From contig JACPPF010000137.1 of NCBI GenBank assembly GCA_016191165.1, forward strand, positions 1-64,000: a stretch of 64,000 bases of DNA, in the 5' to 3' direction. The position numbers and the translations under genes were made by a program. The notes beneath the pieces were generated by a model. It did no database searches. It saw only the letters and a program-made list of their open reading frames with translations, and had not been told where the DNA came from. Every line of letters starts with the position of its first letter. Positions within the stretch are counted from its first letter, which is position 1. Shown piece by piece: positions 51,798 through 60,566 of this stretch. The stretch is from Planctomycetota bacterium (GTDB lineage: Bacteria > Planctomycetota > Planctomycetia > Gemmatales > Gemmataceae).

Positions 51798-52552
51798 GCA
51801 GGACATTTGCCGTCATTTACGAGGCTCAGGCCGACTTCACCACGGCGACGGAAATCGCCGATCGCGTGATGCTTACCGAGATCGATTGGCTCGATGCAGC
51901 AATCCTCCCGTTCCAGCGCGGCTGGCTTGCGGAGTTGCCAGTCGGAAGGTGGTTGACGTGGTCGTCTATTCCGAGTCGCGCCAGAGAACAAGGGATTCGC
52001 GTTCGCGGACACTTCGACGGCGAACCGGGCCTGCCGGACGCCCAGGCAGCGAGGCGAGCGATTGCCTACATTCTTCACGTCGCGGATACCATCGATGCGA
52101 TCGTCCTTGTCCGCGACATGGATGACCAGACAGAACGAGCAAACGGCCTGAAACAAGCACGGCAGGTCTATTCGTCCAGGTGCCGGATCGTCATCGGAGC
52201 TGCAAATCGTGAGCGGGAAGCATGGGTAATCAGTGGTTTTCACCCGGGGGACGATGCCGAGAAAAACGCGCTTGCCTTGGAAACCCAAAAACTTGGACAT
52301 GATCCTTGCCTCCATTCCCACGAGTTGACTGCCGGCAAGAACGATCAGGCTCTCCGAAGCCCCAAACGCGTATTGAAGGCGCTGACAGGTGGCGATTGGA
52401 GCCGTGAACAGAAATGCTGGCATGAGACGCCGTTGCAGGTGTTGAAAGAACGCGGTGCCGGAAACGGACTCGCGAATTATCTTGATGAAGTCAAAGTCCA
52501 CCTGGTCCCCTTGATCAGCGGTCGGGCGAATGAGGGGCCAAACGAGAGGTAG
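51794..52552 (+). CDS. TOPRIM-like/DUF4276-like partner of the ATPase
   Basis: 252 residues. It overlaps the ATPase by GTGA, so the two are translated together. IYEAQADFTTATEI (8-21) resembles TOPRIM motif I (Glu10, Asp14), and IVLVRDMDDQTER (103-115) supplies the DxD pair (Asp108, Asp110). REREAWVISGF (139-149) resembles the conserved ExEaWxL segment of DUF4276 proteins, which often pair with such ATPases. The TOPRIM call is by motif only; a metal-dependent nuclease role is inferred. No helix-turn-helix or signal peptide is seen. If it is a nuclease, the ATPase would control it. Confidence 0.55.
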   Translation: MSRTFAVIYEAQADFTTATEIADRVMLTEIDWLDAAILPFQRGWLAELPVGRWLTWSSIPSRAREQGIRVRGHFDGEPGLPDAQAARRAIAYILHVADTIDAIVLVRDMDDQTERANGLKQARQVYSSRCRIVIGAANREREAWVISGFHPGDDAEKNALALETQKLGHDPCLHSHELTAGKNDQALRSPKRVLKALTGGDWSREQKCWHETPLQVLKERGAGNGLANYLDEVKVHLVPLISGRANEGPNER

Positions 52553-52560
52553 AAGGAATC

Positions 52561-53712
52561 ATGAACACCAAGGCCCAAGGTTTCTCCACCACCGCCATCC
52601 ACGCCGGCCAGGACGCCGATCCCGCCACGGGGGCGACGGTCGTGCCGATCTATGCCACGTCCACCTACACCCAGGCGGCGCCGGGGCAGCACAAGGGATA
52701 CGAGTATTCACGTACAGGCAACCCGACCCGCGCCGCGCTGGAAACCTGCCTGGCGGCCCTCGAAGGCGGCGCTCGCTGCCTGGCGTTCGCCTCGGGGCTG
52801 GCCGCGACCAACGCCGTGCTGGCCCAGCTTCGGCCTGGGGACGAAATCGCCGCGGCCGCGGACCTGTACGGCGGTACGTTTCGCATTCTTGAAAAAGTGT
52901 TCCGCCCGTGGGGCCTGGTCGCGCATTACACCGACGACCCCAGCCCGGATGGGTTTCGCAGGATCCTCACGCCGACCACAAAGATGGTGTGGATCGAAAC
53001 GCCAACCAACCCGCTCCTGCAAATCGCCGACATCGCCGCGCTGGCCGACCTCGCCCACAACGCGGGCGCTATTCTCGCGGTGGACAACACCTTCGCGTCG
53101 CCGTACTTGCAACAGCCAATCAAACTGGGCGCCGATCTCGTTGTACACAGCACGACCAAATACCTCGGCGGCCATTCCGACGTGGTGGGCGGCGCCGTCA
53201 TCGGTCGCGATGATTTGATGCAAGCCATTCAGTTCTACCAGAACGCCGCCGGCGCCGTGCCCGGGCCGTTCGATTCCTGGCTGGTCTTGCGCGGCATCAA
53301 GACGCTTGCCGTGCGTATGGATCGCCATTGCGCCAACGCCCGCCAACTTGCCGACTGGCTTGCGAAGCACCCAGCAATTGCGCGCGTCCACTATCCGGGG
53401 CTGCCGACCCATTCGGGCCATGCGCTCGCCAAGAAACAGATGCGCGACTTCGGCGGCATGATCTCGATAAGCATCAAGGGAGGCAAGGAAGCCGCGCTCA
53501 AGTTCCTGACACACACCAAACTGTTCAGCCTCGCCGAGAGCCTGGGCGGGGTCGAATCGCTCGTCGGCCACCCCGCGACGATGACCCACGCCAGCATCCC
53601 CGCCGAAATTCGGCAAGCCCGCGGCATCGACGATGGCCTGGTGCGATTAAGCGTTGGGATTGAGGACGTTGAAGATTTGCGCCGCGATTTGGAACTTGCG
53701 TTGGAGTCGTGA
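52561..53712 (+). CDS. Cystathionine gamma-synthase/lyase (Cys/Met metabolism PLP enzyme)
   Basis: 383 residues starting 8 bp after the TOPRIM gene. Fold-type I signature: YSRTGNPTR (49-57), ASGLAATNA, DLYGGTFR, AVDNTFASPYLQ (173-184), the lysine motif STTKYLGGHSD (Lys200) and SLGGVESLVGHP near 320. The family includes MetB, MetC and cystathionine gamma-lyase. The exact reaction cannot be fixed from sequence, but pairing with cystathionine beta-synthase favours gamma-lyase, which makes cysteine from cystathionine in the reverse trans-sulfuration pathway. Confidence 0.85.
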   Translation: MNTKAQGFSTTAIHAGQDADPATGATVVPIYATSTYTQAAPGQHKGYEYSRTGNPTRAALETCLAALEGGARCLAFASGLAATNAVLAQLRPGDEIAAAADLYGGTFRILEKVFRPWGLVAHYTDDPSPDGFRRILTPTTKMVWIETPTNPLLQIADIAALADLAHNAGAILAVDNTFASPYLQQPIKLGADLVVHSTTKYLGGHSDVVGGAVIGRDDLMQAIQFYQNAAGAVPGPFDSWLVLRGIKTLAVRMDRHCANARQLADWLAKHPAIARVHYPGLPTHSGHALAKKQMRDFGGMISISIKGGKEAALKFLTHTKLFSLAESLGGVESLVGHPATMTHASIPAEIRQARGIDDGLVRLSVGIEDVEDLRRDLELALES

Positions 53713-54055
53713 TTCAGAAAGCTGTGCCCGGCCGAATTCGGGTCGCAGGTGTAGCCAAATTAAGGCGGTATGGATTGTGGCGCTGTGAAGAGCCGTTTGC
53801 CGAATTGTTGAAAATTCCGGAGGAGTAAAGGTAGAAGCGGGGTACCACAAAAATCTTCAAACGAAAAGCGGAGTATCCCTCCAGAACCGACAGCACAACC
53901 GCCGGACCCTTTCGCCAAATCTGTGGTGCAACCAACTACGTCCCCTCCAATGCCAATTCGGCAACATTCGCCATAAAATGCGATCAGAGTGAGGTAAAGG
54001 ACATCTACCTTCGTGGGGGGGCGCGAGCTGAACCCAAAGAAGTGAGGAGATTGCC
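53713..54055. other. 343-bp intergenic region, nothing recognised
   Basis: This lies between two plus-strand genes. Short frames on both strands look non-coding. GTGAGGAGA near its right end is the ribosome site of the next gene. I see no repeat arm or terminator-like stem of note. Confidence 0.4.
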
Positions 54056-54838
54056 ATGAATTTCGATCGCCACAAGTCGAATTACGACCGCGACGGATTT
54101 GTGATCGTCCGCCAATTCTTGCCCACGATTGAATTGAATGCCCTGGCCCGAAATCTCGATCGCTACCTTGGCGAGGTGGTTCCCTCGCTTCCAGACTCGG
54201 CGGCCTTCTACGTCGACCGGGCCCGTCGGGAAACCTTGAAGCAAATGCAGCACATGGGAGTCGATCCGTTTTTCCGCGACTACACGAAGCACCCCCTGTG
54301 GTGCGCCCTGGCCCGCGCGCTGGTCGGCGAGGAGGCGAGTTCCGAATCGCCCGAGTGGTTCAACAAGCCTCCGGGCACGAATAGCCCCACGCCGCCTCAT
54401 CAGGACAATTACTATTTCTGCCTGACGCCTCCCCACGTCGTGACCATCTGGCTGGCGCTTGATCCGGTGGACGAGGAGAACGGCTGCCTGCGTTATGTCG
54501 CAGGTTCGCACCTGCGTGGAATTCGGCCGCATGAACGGACGAATGTCCTGGGGTTCTCTCAAGGCATCACCGACTTTGGTCCCGACGACTCCGCGCGGGA
54601 AGCGCCGGTGCATTTACGGCCCGGCGATGCGGTCGCGCATCATGGCAACACGATCCACCGGGCCGAACCGAATCGGTCAGCGGCGCGTCATCGGCGTGGC
54701 TTCGCCATGGTATTCAAGGGCATCAGTTGCCGTCGCGATGCGGAAGCCTATGCACGCTACCAGGCGGACCTCGACCACCAACACAAGGGCCTGGGACTTC
54801 AGACCGGAGTCAAGAGTCAAGGATCGCTGGGGACCTAG
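54056..54838 (+). CDS. Phytanoyl-CoA dioxygenase-family oxygenase
   Basis: 260 residues with a strong GAGGAG site upstream. The Fe(II)/2-oxoglutarate triad is PPHQDNYY (His115, Asp117) and HHGNTIHRAEPNRS (distal His201), with downstream Arg residues (RHRR, 211-214) for 2-oxoglutarate. DRDGFVIVRQFL is the usual family start. Members hydroxylate small molecules such as lipids, ectoine or secondary metabolites. The stop codon overlaps the convergent deacylase gene by 29 bp. The substrate is unknown. Confidence 0.8.
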   Translation: MNFDRHKSNYDRDGFVIVRQFLPTIELNALARNLDRYLGEVVPSLPDSAAFYVDRARRETLKQMQHMGVDPFFRDYTKHPLWCALARALVGEEASSESPEWFNKPPGTNSPTPPHQDNYYFCLTPPHVVTIWLALDPVDEENGCLRYVAGSHLRGIRPHERTNVLGFSQGITDFGPDDSAREAPVHLRPGDAVAHHGNTIHRAEPNRSAARHRRGFAMVFKGISCRRDAEAYARYQADLDHQHKGLGLQTGVKSQGSLGT

Positions 54839-55760
54839 CCAGTCCTGATTCCTGACCGCTGGTTTCGAGAATCACCGCCACGCTCGCGCCGTCGTCGACC
54901 CGTGCAAAGGTATGCAAGACGAGCACGATCCCGGCATGTGCCGCCTGGATCGGCACGCGCTTGGCGCCGAGGAGGTCCGAGACCGAGCCGAGCACCTGTC
55001 CTTTTTCGGCAAACTGTCCGAGCGTGACCGCCGGCTCGAAAAACCCTTCGCAGGGGGCCGGATGATTGATTTGCATGTGACCTGATTCGGGTCGGCCATC
55101 CTCGATCACGATCGGTGCAGCGGCCGGGCGAGACGTCGAGTGGGGGTCAGGCGCGGTTATCATGGCAAGGTGGGCCATGACCTGGATGCAACCGCGGACA
55201 TAGGCCTCGACCCCCAGCTGGTCACAGCCACCGCCGCCATGATACTCCGCGTAGATGGCGGGCACGTTGGCGTCGCGCGCTACCGAGAGAGAGCGGCCGT
55301 TGAGGTTTGGATCGGTGCCCCAGATGATGGGCAGACCGAAGGCATGGGCCATCTGCCGCTGGACGTTCAATAGGGCGGCATCGGGATGAAGCATGTAGCC
55401 GACCAGGGGCAAGACGCGCAGCCGGGTACCGCCGGTGTGCAGGTCGATGTAATAGTCAGCCGAACGAATCAGACTGGACAGGGCATGGGCGATTCGTTCG
55501 GTGACCGAACCATCGGGCCGGCCGGGACAGGTGCGGGCAAGGTCGAGTCCATCCTCGGCGGTGCGCCGGCCCAGGCGAAACGCAGGTTCGTTGACGACCG
55601 GCACAAGCGTGACCCGACCGCACAGCAACTCGGCGCGAATCAGGCCGATGAGCTGACGAATGGCAGCCATGGGCTCGAACTCATCGCCGTGAACACCGCC
55701 AGTGATGAGCAGGTGGGGACCCGGTTGATGGCCCGTGATCTGGTGAAGGGTGAGTTCCAA
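54810..55760 (-). CDS. Succinylglutamate desuccinylase/aspartoacylase-family deacylase
   Basis: 316 residues. Zinc motif GGVHGDEFEP (21-30; His24, Glu27) and the second His in YYIDLHTGG (His108) match the AstE/AspA M14-like family. An EYHGGGG loop supports the active site, and the C-terminal 90 residues form the barrel-sandwich-like domain of the family (ILVLHTFARVDDGASVAVI-type strands). These enzymes remove an N-acyl group from an amino acid. It is the last gene of the minus-strand catabolic operon, 61 bp after the SDR, so it may remove an acyl group from the pathway substrate (inference). Confidence 0.75.
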   Translation of the reverse strand: MELTLHQITGHQPGPHLLITGGVHGDEFEPMAAIRQLIGLIRAELLCGRVTLVPVVNEPAFRLGRRTAEDGLDLARTCPGRPDGSVTERIAHALSSLIRSADYYIDLHTGGTRLRVLPLVGYMLHPDAALLNVQRQMAHAFGLPIIWGTDPNLNGRSLSVARDANVPAIYAEYHGGGGCDQLGVEAYVRGCIQVMAHLAMITAPDPHSTSRPAAAPIVIEDGRPESGHMQINHPAPCEGFFEPAVTLGQFAEKGQVLGSVSDLLGAKRVPIQAAHAGIVLVLHTFARVDDGASVAVILETSGQESGLARSPAILDS

Positions 55761-55821
55761 GTTGCCTCCCTTGGCCAGGGGTCAGGAGTCACTGCAAGAC
55801 CTGACGCCTGATTCCTAGTCT

Positions 55822-56631
55822 CTACCATGCCGTCCAGCCGCCGTCGATCGTCAAGTTCTGCCCGGTCATGAAACTGCTGGCCTCGCTGGCAAGGAAGACG
55901 ATCGCGCCCTTCAATTCATGCGGTCGGCCCATCCGCTTCATGGGCAGTTTGGTGCAGAGGCGCTCGACCATGGCTGGCGCCGCCCTGTCGCTGGGGAATG
56001 GACCCGGACTGAGGCAGTTGACGCGGACGCCATCGCTGGCCCAGTACGCGGCCAGGTAACGGGTCATGTGGATGATCCCGCCCTTGAGTGCGTGATAGGC
56101 GACCGGGCTGGCATCGCATATTCCCGCGTAGGCGTCGGGATACGAGCCAACTTGGCCATACATCGATCCAAGCAAGATGATACTTCCCGGCGCCGCGCGC
56201 TCGACAACGTGGTTGCGCAGGAGGCGCGCCAGCAAGAAGTAACCGGTGGCGTTGGCCAGCTGGCGATTGAACTGCTCGGGGGTAACCGTTGTCCAGTCGT
56301 TGGGGGGCCCTTCCTGTCCGTTGTTGACCAGCACGTCGATCTTGCCGGCCCGAGACACGGCCTCGTCGAAACCTCGTTCGATGTTGGCGGGGTCCATGTG
56401 ATCGACGGCGATGCCATGGTGCCGGGCATTTCCCATGCTTGGAAGGCGCGCGGCCGCGGCGCGGGCGCGCTCCGTGTCCCTGCTGGTAAGGACGACCGAC
56501 GCCCCCGCCTCGGCCAGCGCTCTCGCCATGGCCGAGCCAAGGTGTCCCGTGCCGCCTGTGATGAGGGCCACCTTGCCCGTGAGATCGAATAGCTCGTGAA
56601 TCGTTGGTTCGCGTTCCGCTGCGCTAATCAT
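55822..56631 (-). CDS. Short-chain dehydrogenase/reductase
   Basis: 269 residues from ATG 56631, 1 nt after the preceding stop, so it is translationally linked. Rossmann motif TGGTGHLGS (25-33), NNGQE at the NNAG position (103-107), catalytic Ser156 (LLGSMYG), Tyr179 and Lys183 (AYHALKGG), and the C-terminal IDGGW. The classical SDR length and motifs are complete. The substrate is probably a sugar or polyol intermediate of the operon pathway. The cofactor (NAD or NADP) is not decided by the visible residues. Confidence 0.85.
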   Translation of the reverse strand: MISAAEREPTIHELFDLTGKVALITGGTGHLGSAMARALAEAGASVVLTSRDTERARAAAARLPSMGNARHHGIAVDHMDPANIERGFDEAVSRAGKIDVLVNNGQEGPPNDWTTVTPEQFNRQLANATGYFLLARLLRNHVVERAAPGSIILLGSMYGQVGSYPDAYAGICDASPVAYHALKGGIIHMTRYLAAYWASDGVRVNCLSPGPFPSDRAAPAMVERLCTKLPMKRMGRPHELKGAIVFLASEASSFMTGQNLTIDGGWTAW

Positions 56632-56632
56632 G

Positions 56633-57643
56633 TCATGTCCTTCCCGAAAGCACTTGCCAGCTTCTCGTTTCGACGCTGGCCAGTGCAGCAAGATTGACCC
56701 GCAGGGTTTGCAGCCCGTCGGCCAAGGAACAATGCGCGGGGGCATGGCCCTCGACCGCATCGAGAAAGGCGTTGGCTTGCAAGGTGAAAAGCGTGTCCCG
56801 TTCGAGCGCCGGAATGGCTTCAGCGTGCCAGGTGCTTCCGGGTTCGCTCATCCAGTGCAAGCTGTGATTGTGGAACTCGCACCGCATGGTGCCGCGCTCG
56901 CATACCAGCGTGAGCGTGAATTCATTTGGCGCCTGGTGCTGGTTAAGACTGTAGCTTGCCAGGACTGGGCCATGCCTCGCCAGGAGGTGTACCGTGTCCT
57001 CGACAGTTACTCCGTCCAGAACCTGGCGCTCGGCGTCGGCAACGACCCGGTCGATTGGTCCGAGCAGCCATTCGCCGGCGTTGACGACGTGGGTCAGCGC
57101 GTCCTGAATGGCCCCGCCGCCGCTGGCTCGGTCGGTGTAATAGGTGGTGCGGTAGGCAGGCCGATAGGTTGGAAAATGCTGGCCTGACACCGCGATCAAC
57201 TCGACCGGTTGGCCGAAGCGTGCTTCAGCAAGCGATTTCTTCAACCAGGCCAGCAAGGGATGGCAGCGATAAACATAGCCGACGGCCACGGTGACGCCCC
57301 GTGCGCGGATCGCCTCCTGAAGCGGGCCGATCCCGTCCAGATTTGTGCTGAGCGGCTTCTCGATGAGCAGATGCACCCCGGCGGCGGCGAGACGTGTAGC
57401 CATCGGAATGTGCAGATGGGCCGGCGTGGCGATGACGGCAACTTCCTGAGGTTGCGCAAGCGCCGCGTCCAGATCAGCAAAGGTCCGGGTCAGGCCGTAC
57501 CGCCCTGCCACGCCCTGGCGCAGATCCGCCTTGATCTCCACCACCGCCAACTCCGCCCGGCCCGTGGCCTGAAAGCAGCGCAGATGGCGCTCACCGATGG
57601 AGCCAGCGCCAACGATCAGAACCTGGTGTCTCTTGGTGGGCAT
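56633..57643 (-). CDS. Gfo/Idh/MocA-family oxidoreductase (second copy)
   Basis: 336 residues from ATG 57643, 7 bp after the aldolase stop. Rossmann site VGAGSIGERHLR (11-22), EKPLS (the conserved catalytic Lys motif) and a GGGAIQDALTHVVNAGEWL block (the D/H motif after the sheet) identify the family. Members oxidise or reduce sugars, often inositol-type or amino sugars, using NAD(P). The pathway contains another member at 62134. The N-terminal region rejected here overlaps the upstream gene. Confidence 0.85.
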   Translation of the reverse strand: MPTKRHQVLIVGAGSIGERHLRCFQATGRAELAVVEIKADLRQGVAGRYGLTRTFADLDAALAQPQEVAVIATPAHLHIPMATRLAAAGVHLLIEKPLSTNLDGIGPLQEAIRARGVTVAVGYVYRCHPLLAWLKKSLAEARFGQPVELIAVSGQHFPTYRPAYRTTYYTDRASGGGAIQDALTHVVNAGEWLLGPIDRVVADAERQVLDGVTVEDTVHLLARHGPVLASYSLNQHQAPNEFTLTLVCERGTMRCEFHNHSLHWMSEPGSTWHAEAIPALERDTLFTLQANAFLDAVEGHAPAHCSLADGLQTLRVNLAALASVETRSWQVLSGRT

Positions 57644-57650
57644 GGCGACC

Positions 57651-58442
57651 TCACGACCGCGGCTCGAACTGAAAGCCCAGCGGACCGAAGCGACGCTGGA
57701 TCTCTTCGAGACCGGTTTTGACCATGATGATGTCGGCGCCGTGGCAGATGAAACGCGCGCCCAGGTCGAGAAGTTGCTTGGTTCGTTCGGGCGACGCACT
57801 TGGCATTCCCCAGTGCTTGCCGGCGCCTCGGGCGGCGTCGGCAATCACGCGCACCGCCTCCTGGACCCGCGGGTGGTCGAACTGGCCAGGGATGCCGCTC
57901 AGCACCGTGAAGTCGGCCGGGCCGAAGAAAAGCACATCCACTCCATCGACCTCGGCAATCTCTCGGGCATTCGCGACCGCTTGCTCGTCCTCCAGTTGCA
58001 GCACCAGGAAAGTCTCTTCGTTCGCGGTTCGAATGTACTCTCCCATGCTCCCCATGCAGTACGGCATGTCAGGATTACCACCATCGAACCCGCGTCGGCC
58101 CAGGGGAGCAAATTTGCTCCAGGCGACAACCTCCCTGGCCTCGGCGGCATTGTCGCAGCGCGGATACATGATCCCGTGGGCCCCGGCTTCGAGAAGCCGG
58201 GCCATGCGCATGAATTCGCCCTTGGCAGGCCGCGCCAGAATATCGGTGTTGCCAACGCGCGCCGCCCGCATCAGCTGGGCAGCGGTCTCGACCGAGTAGC
58301 CGTGGTGTTCGAGGTCCATCCAGATGCCATCGAAACCCATCAGGCTCGTCAACTCGAAAAGCGATGGATCGGTGAGGTGCAGGGTCGTCAGCAGCACCGG
58401 TTCCTTACGTTTCAGCTTGGCCTTGATTCTGCTTTTTCGCAT
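57651..58442 (-). CDS. HpcH/HpaI-family aldolase
   Basis: 263 residues. TIM-barrel signature MDLEHHGYSVETA (near 42-54), ILARPAKGEFMRMARLLEAGAHGIM, a Glu in VLQLEDEQAVAN and the Asp of VLFFGPADFTVLSG match the class II pyruvate aldolase family. They cleave 2-keto-3-deoxy sugar acids or 4-hydroxy-2-ketoacids to pyruvate and an aldehyde with a divalent metal. The start is 22 bp after the DapA-like stop. In this operon it could cleave a deoxy-keto acid made by the dehydrogenases. Confidence 0.85.
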   Translation of the reverse strand: MRKSRIKAKLKRKEPVLLTTLHLTDPSLFELTSLMGFDGIWMDLEHHGYSVETAAQLMRAARVGNTDILARPAKGEFMRMARLLEAGAHGIMYPRCDNAAEAREVVAWSKFAPLGRRGFDGGNPDMPYCMGSMGEYIRTANEETFLVLQLEDEQAVANAREIAEVDGVDVLFFGPADFTVLSGIPGQFDHPRVQEAVRVIADAARGAGKHWGMPSASPERTKQLLDLGARFICHGADIIMVKTGLEEIQRRFGPLGFQFEPRS

Positions 58443-58464
58443 GAGAGCTCTCGGTTCCTATTGG

Positions 58465-59364
58465 TCAAGGGTTCGAATCGACTTGTTCGATCAGCTGCCG
58501 CACGTCTTCGTCGGTCCACGGGCATTCCGCCGCGCCGAGCGGTGGTCGCGGTTTGCCTATTTCGAGTCCATACTTCAGGCGCATCGCCGCGCGCAGGAAA
58601 GTCCAGATCGAGCCGGACGACAGCACCGCGGCGATGGCGCACTGGAAGCGAAGCATGAAGGCCTGGCCTGCGTTCACGTCGCCCGCCGCGCATGCCGCGC
58701 GGGCGCGCTGACATGCCGGCCCCCAGAGATTGTAGAAAGTCCCGATCGCGCCCTGAGCCCCGCACAGGATCGCCTGGCACATCACCTCGTCGGCGCCGCT
58801 CAGCAGCTGCAGACGATCGCCCGTGAATGCCTTGATCAAGCCAAACGTGTACAGGTCGCGATCGGTGATCTTCATGCCGGCAATATTCGACACCGCCAGC
58901 AATCGCTGCGTGTACTCCCGCGAGCCGATGGCAATCGGACTGACGCTGCTCAGGTGATAAACAAAGAACGGCAGGCTCGTGGCCGATCCGATCTCGCGGT
59001 AATACTCGAAAACCGCATCGGCCGAGTGGGCATAGTAGATCGGCGTGACAGCCGAGACCGCATGGGCCCCGGCCCGCTCGGCGTGGCGTGCGAGGGTGAC
59101 CGCGTCAGCGGTCGCGGCGGCGCCGACGTGAACCATGACGGGGATTCGCCCCGCTGCCGATCGGATCACGCGCTCAACGACCAGGCAACGTTCCTCCACG
59201 GTGAACAGCGGCCATTGTCCGGTCGAACCGGTCACATACAACCCGCCGAGGCCCTGGCTGACAAACAACTCCGTGAGCTGCTCAAGGACCGTCAGCGCGA
59301 CGCGGCCATCCTCGCCCAAAGGCGTCAACATCGCCGGCCATATTCCGCCGAACCGGGAACTCAT
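58465..59364 (-). CDS. DapA/NanA-family lyase-synthase
   Basis: 299 residues. Class I aldolase features: VTGSTGQWPLF (44-54, ketoacid carboxylate site, with Gln where NanA usually has Glu), VYHLSS (Tyr136, catalytic) and GMKITD (Schiff-base Lys165). The family includes dihydrodipicolinate synthase, N-acetylneuraminate lyase and keto-deoxy-gluconate aldolase. Next to a sialidase-like gene, a lyase for a ulosonic-type sugar acid is plausible, but this is context only. Confidence 0.82.
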   Translation of the reverse strand: MSSRFGGIWPAMLTPLGEDGRVALTVLEQLTELFVSQGLGGLYVTGSTGQWPLFTVEERCLVVERVIRSAAGRIPVMVHVGAAATADAVTLARHAERAGAHAVSAVTPIYYAHSADAVFEYYREIGSATSLPFFVYHLSSVSPIAIGSREYTQRLLAVSNIAGMKITDRDLYTFGLIKAFTGDRLQLLSGADEVMCQAILCGAQGAIGTFYNLWGPACQRARAACAAGDVNAGQAFMLRFQCAIAAVLSSGSIWTFLRAAMRLKYGLEIGKPRPPLGAAECPWTDEDVRQLIEQVDSNP

Positions 59365-59407
59365 AGGGGCACCTTTAACGTAGCCATGTTACTTTGACGC
59401 GGTTGCA

Positions 59408-60469
59408 TCACCAATCGATCCTGAATTTGGTCCAGCGGATGCCACACACGCCTGCCTCCACGCACCAGTGCGTGGCCAGAAACGCGCCGTCCTGTAGACG
59501 GATGGCGGTCGGGAAGCCGAACTGGAAGCTATCGAGTTCGTCCACGCCCGTCTTGCCGGCGCTGGGACCCGCGCGGGAGGAGCGGGCGTCGTAAAATAAC
59601 TGCTCGTGGTGTACCGCCCATGCCGTGTCGTCAAACGTCACCAGGCACGCCACGATGCCCTGAGCGCCGTAGCGGCGGTTGTACAACACGAGCATGCGGT
59701 CGCCGCCCAGGGGGAGCGGAGTCATTGTTTGGCCAAGGATGCCGGTGGATTGGTGCGGTCCCCACGTACGTCCGTCGTCGTGCGAGATCGCAAAGTGGTT
59801 GGGCTGATCGCGGTAATCGCCCAGGGTCACGGTCCAGGCAACGGCGAGGATGCGCCGGGGCGCGACCTCGACCAGCTTCTGTTCCCAGAAGCCGAGCTGC
59901 CCAGCCGGATCGCGAAAGACCGTGTGGCGCGCCGGCCAGGTCCGACCGCCGTCGTCCGAGGCGACGACGAAAACCTCTTCGCCGAGCCGATCCCGGGCAC
60001 TCAAGAGCGCTGCCGGCGCCAACAGACGTCCGGATTGCAACGGGCAAATCGCGTGGGAGATCTCCAGCGCGGAATCCGCCATGGGCAGGATTTGCGGTGG
60101 CGACCAGGTTCGGCAACCATCGCTTGATGTGCACACCACCGCTTCGCCACGGCGCTCGCCATACCGGTCGCTCAAACTTCCGCAAAAACGCGTGCCGTAG
60201 GCGAACACGGTCTGGCGGTCCCAGGCGAGGCTGAGTTTCAGGAAGTTGGCCGACGGAGGATCGACCGTGGCGGGTAGGAGTTGCCCCTCAAGCCGCCAGG
60301 TGTGGCCCCCGTCGGTGGACCGCGCCCAATCAGTCCCGCCGTGAACGTATTGCCCTCCGCCGACGCTGAACGAGCAAACCAGGTCGCCATTGGGGAGCTG
60401 AATGGCTTGCGGAAACGCCGACTCGCGTTCGTCGAGCCGCCCGGTGTCGAGGATTTGCACGGAAGCCAA
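59408..60469 (-). CDS. Sialidase-like BNR/Asp-box protein
   Basis: 353 residues from TTG 60469, which has GGAG seven bases upstream; the longer frame would overlap the MFS gene. Four Asp-box repeats are visible (STDGGHTW, SSDGCRTW, SDDGGRTW, SHDDGRTW), spaced as in a six-bladed sialidase propeller. No signal peptide is seen, so it may act in the cytoplasm, unlike classical secreted sialidases. Arg triad positions cannot be assigned by eye. It lies between an MFS carrier and a DapA/NanA-like lyase. Confidence 0.7.
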   Translation of the reverse strand: MASVQILDTGRLDERESAFPQAIQLPNGDLVCSFSVGGGQYVHGGTDWARSTDGGHTWRLEGQLLPATVDPPSANFLKLSLAWDRQTVFAYGTRFCGSLSDRYGERRGEAVVCTSSDGCRTWSPPQILPMADSALEISHAICPLQSGRLLAPAALLSARDRLGEEVFVVASDDGGRTWPARHTVFRDPAGQLGFWEQKLVEVAPRRILAVAWTVTLGDYRDQPNHFAISHDDGRTWGPHQSTGILGQTMTPLPLGGDRMLVLYNRRYGAQGIVACLVTFDDTAWAVHHEQLFYDARSSRAGPSAGKTGVDELDSFQFGFPTAIRLQDGAFLATHWCVEAGVCGIRWTKFRIDW

Positions 60470-60566
60470 GGCAGTTCTCCAGTCGAATGGGCCGCGCGCC
60501 GGTTGGCGGTCACAAAACGCCGACCGAACGCCAAACGAAAACCAGCGCGACACGCGTTGCCCGAGA

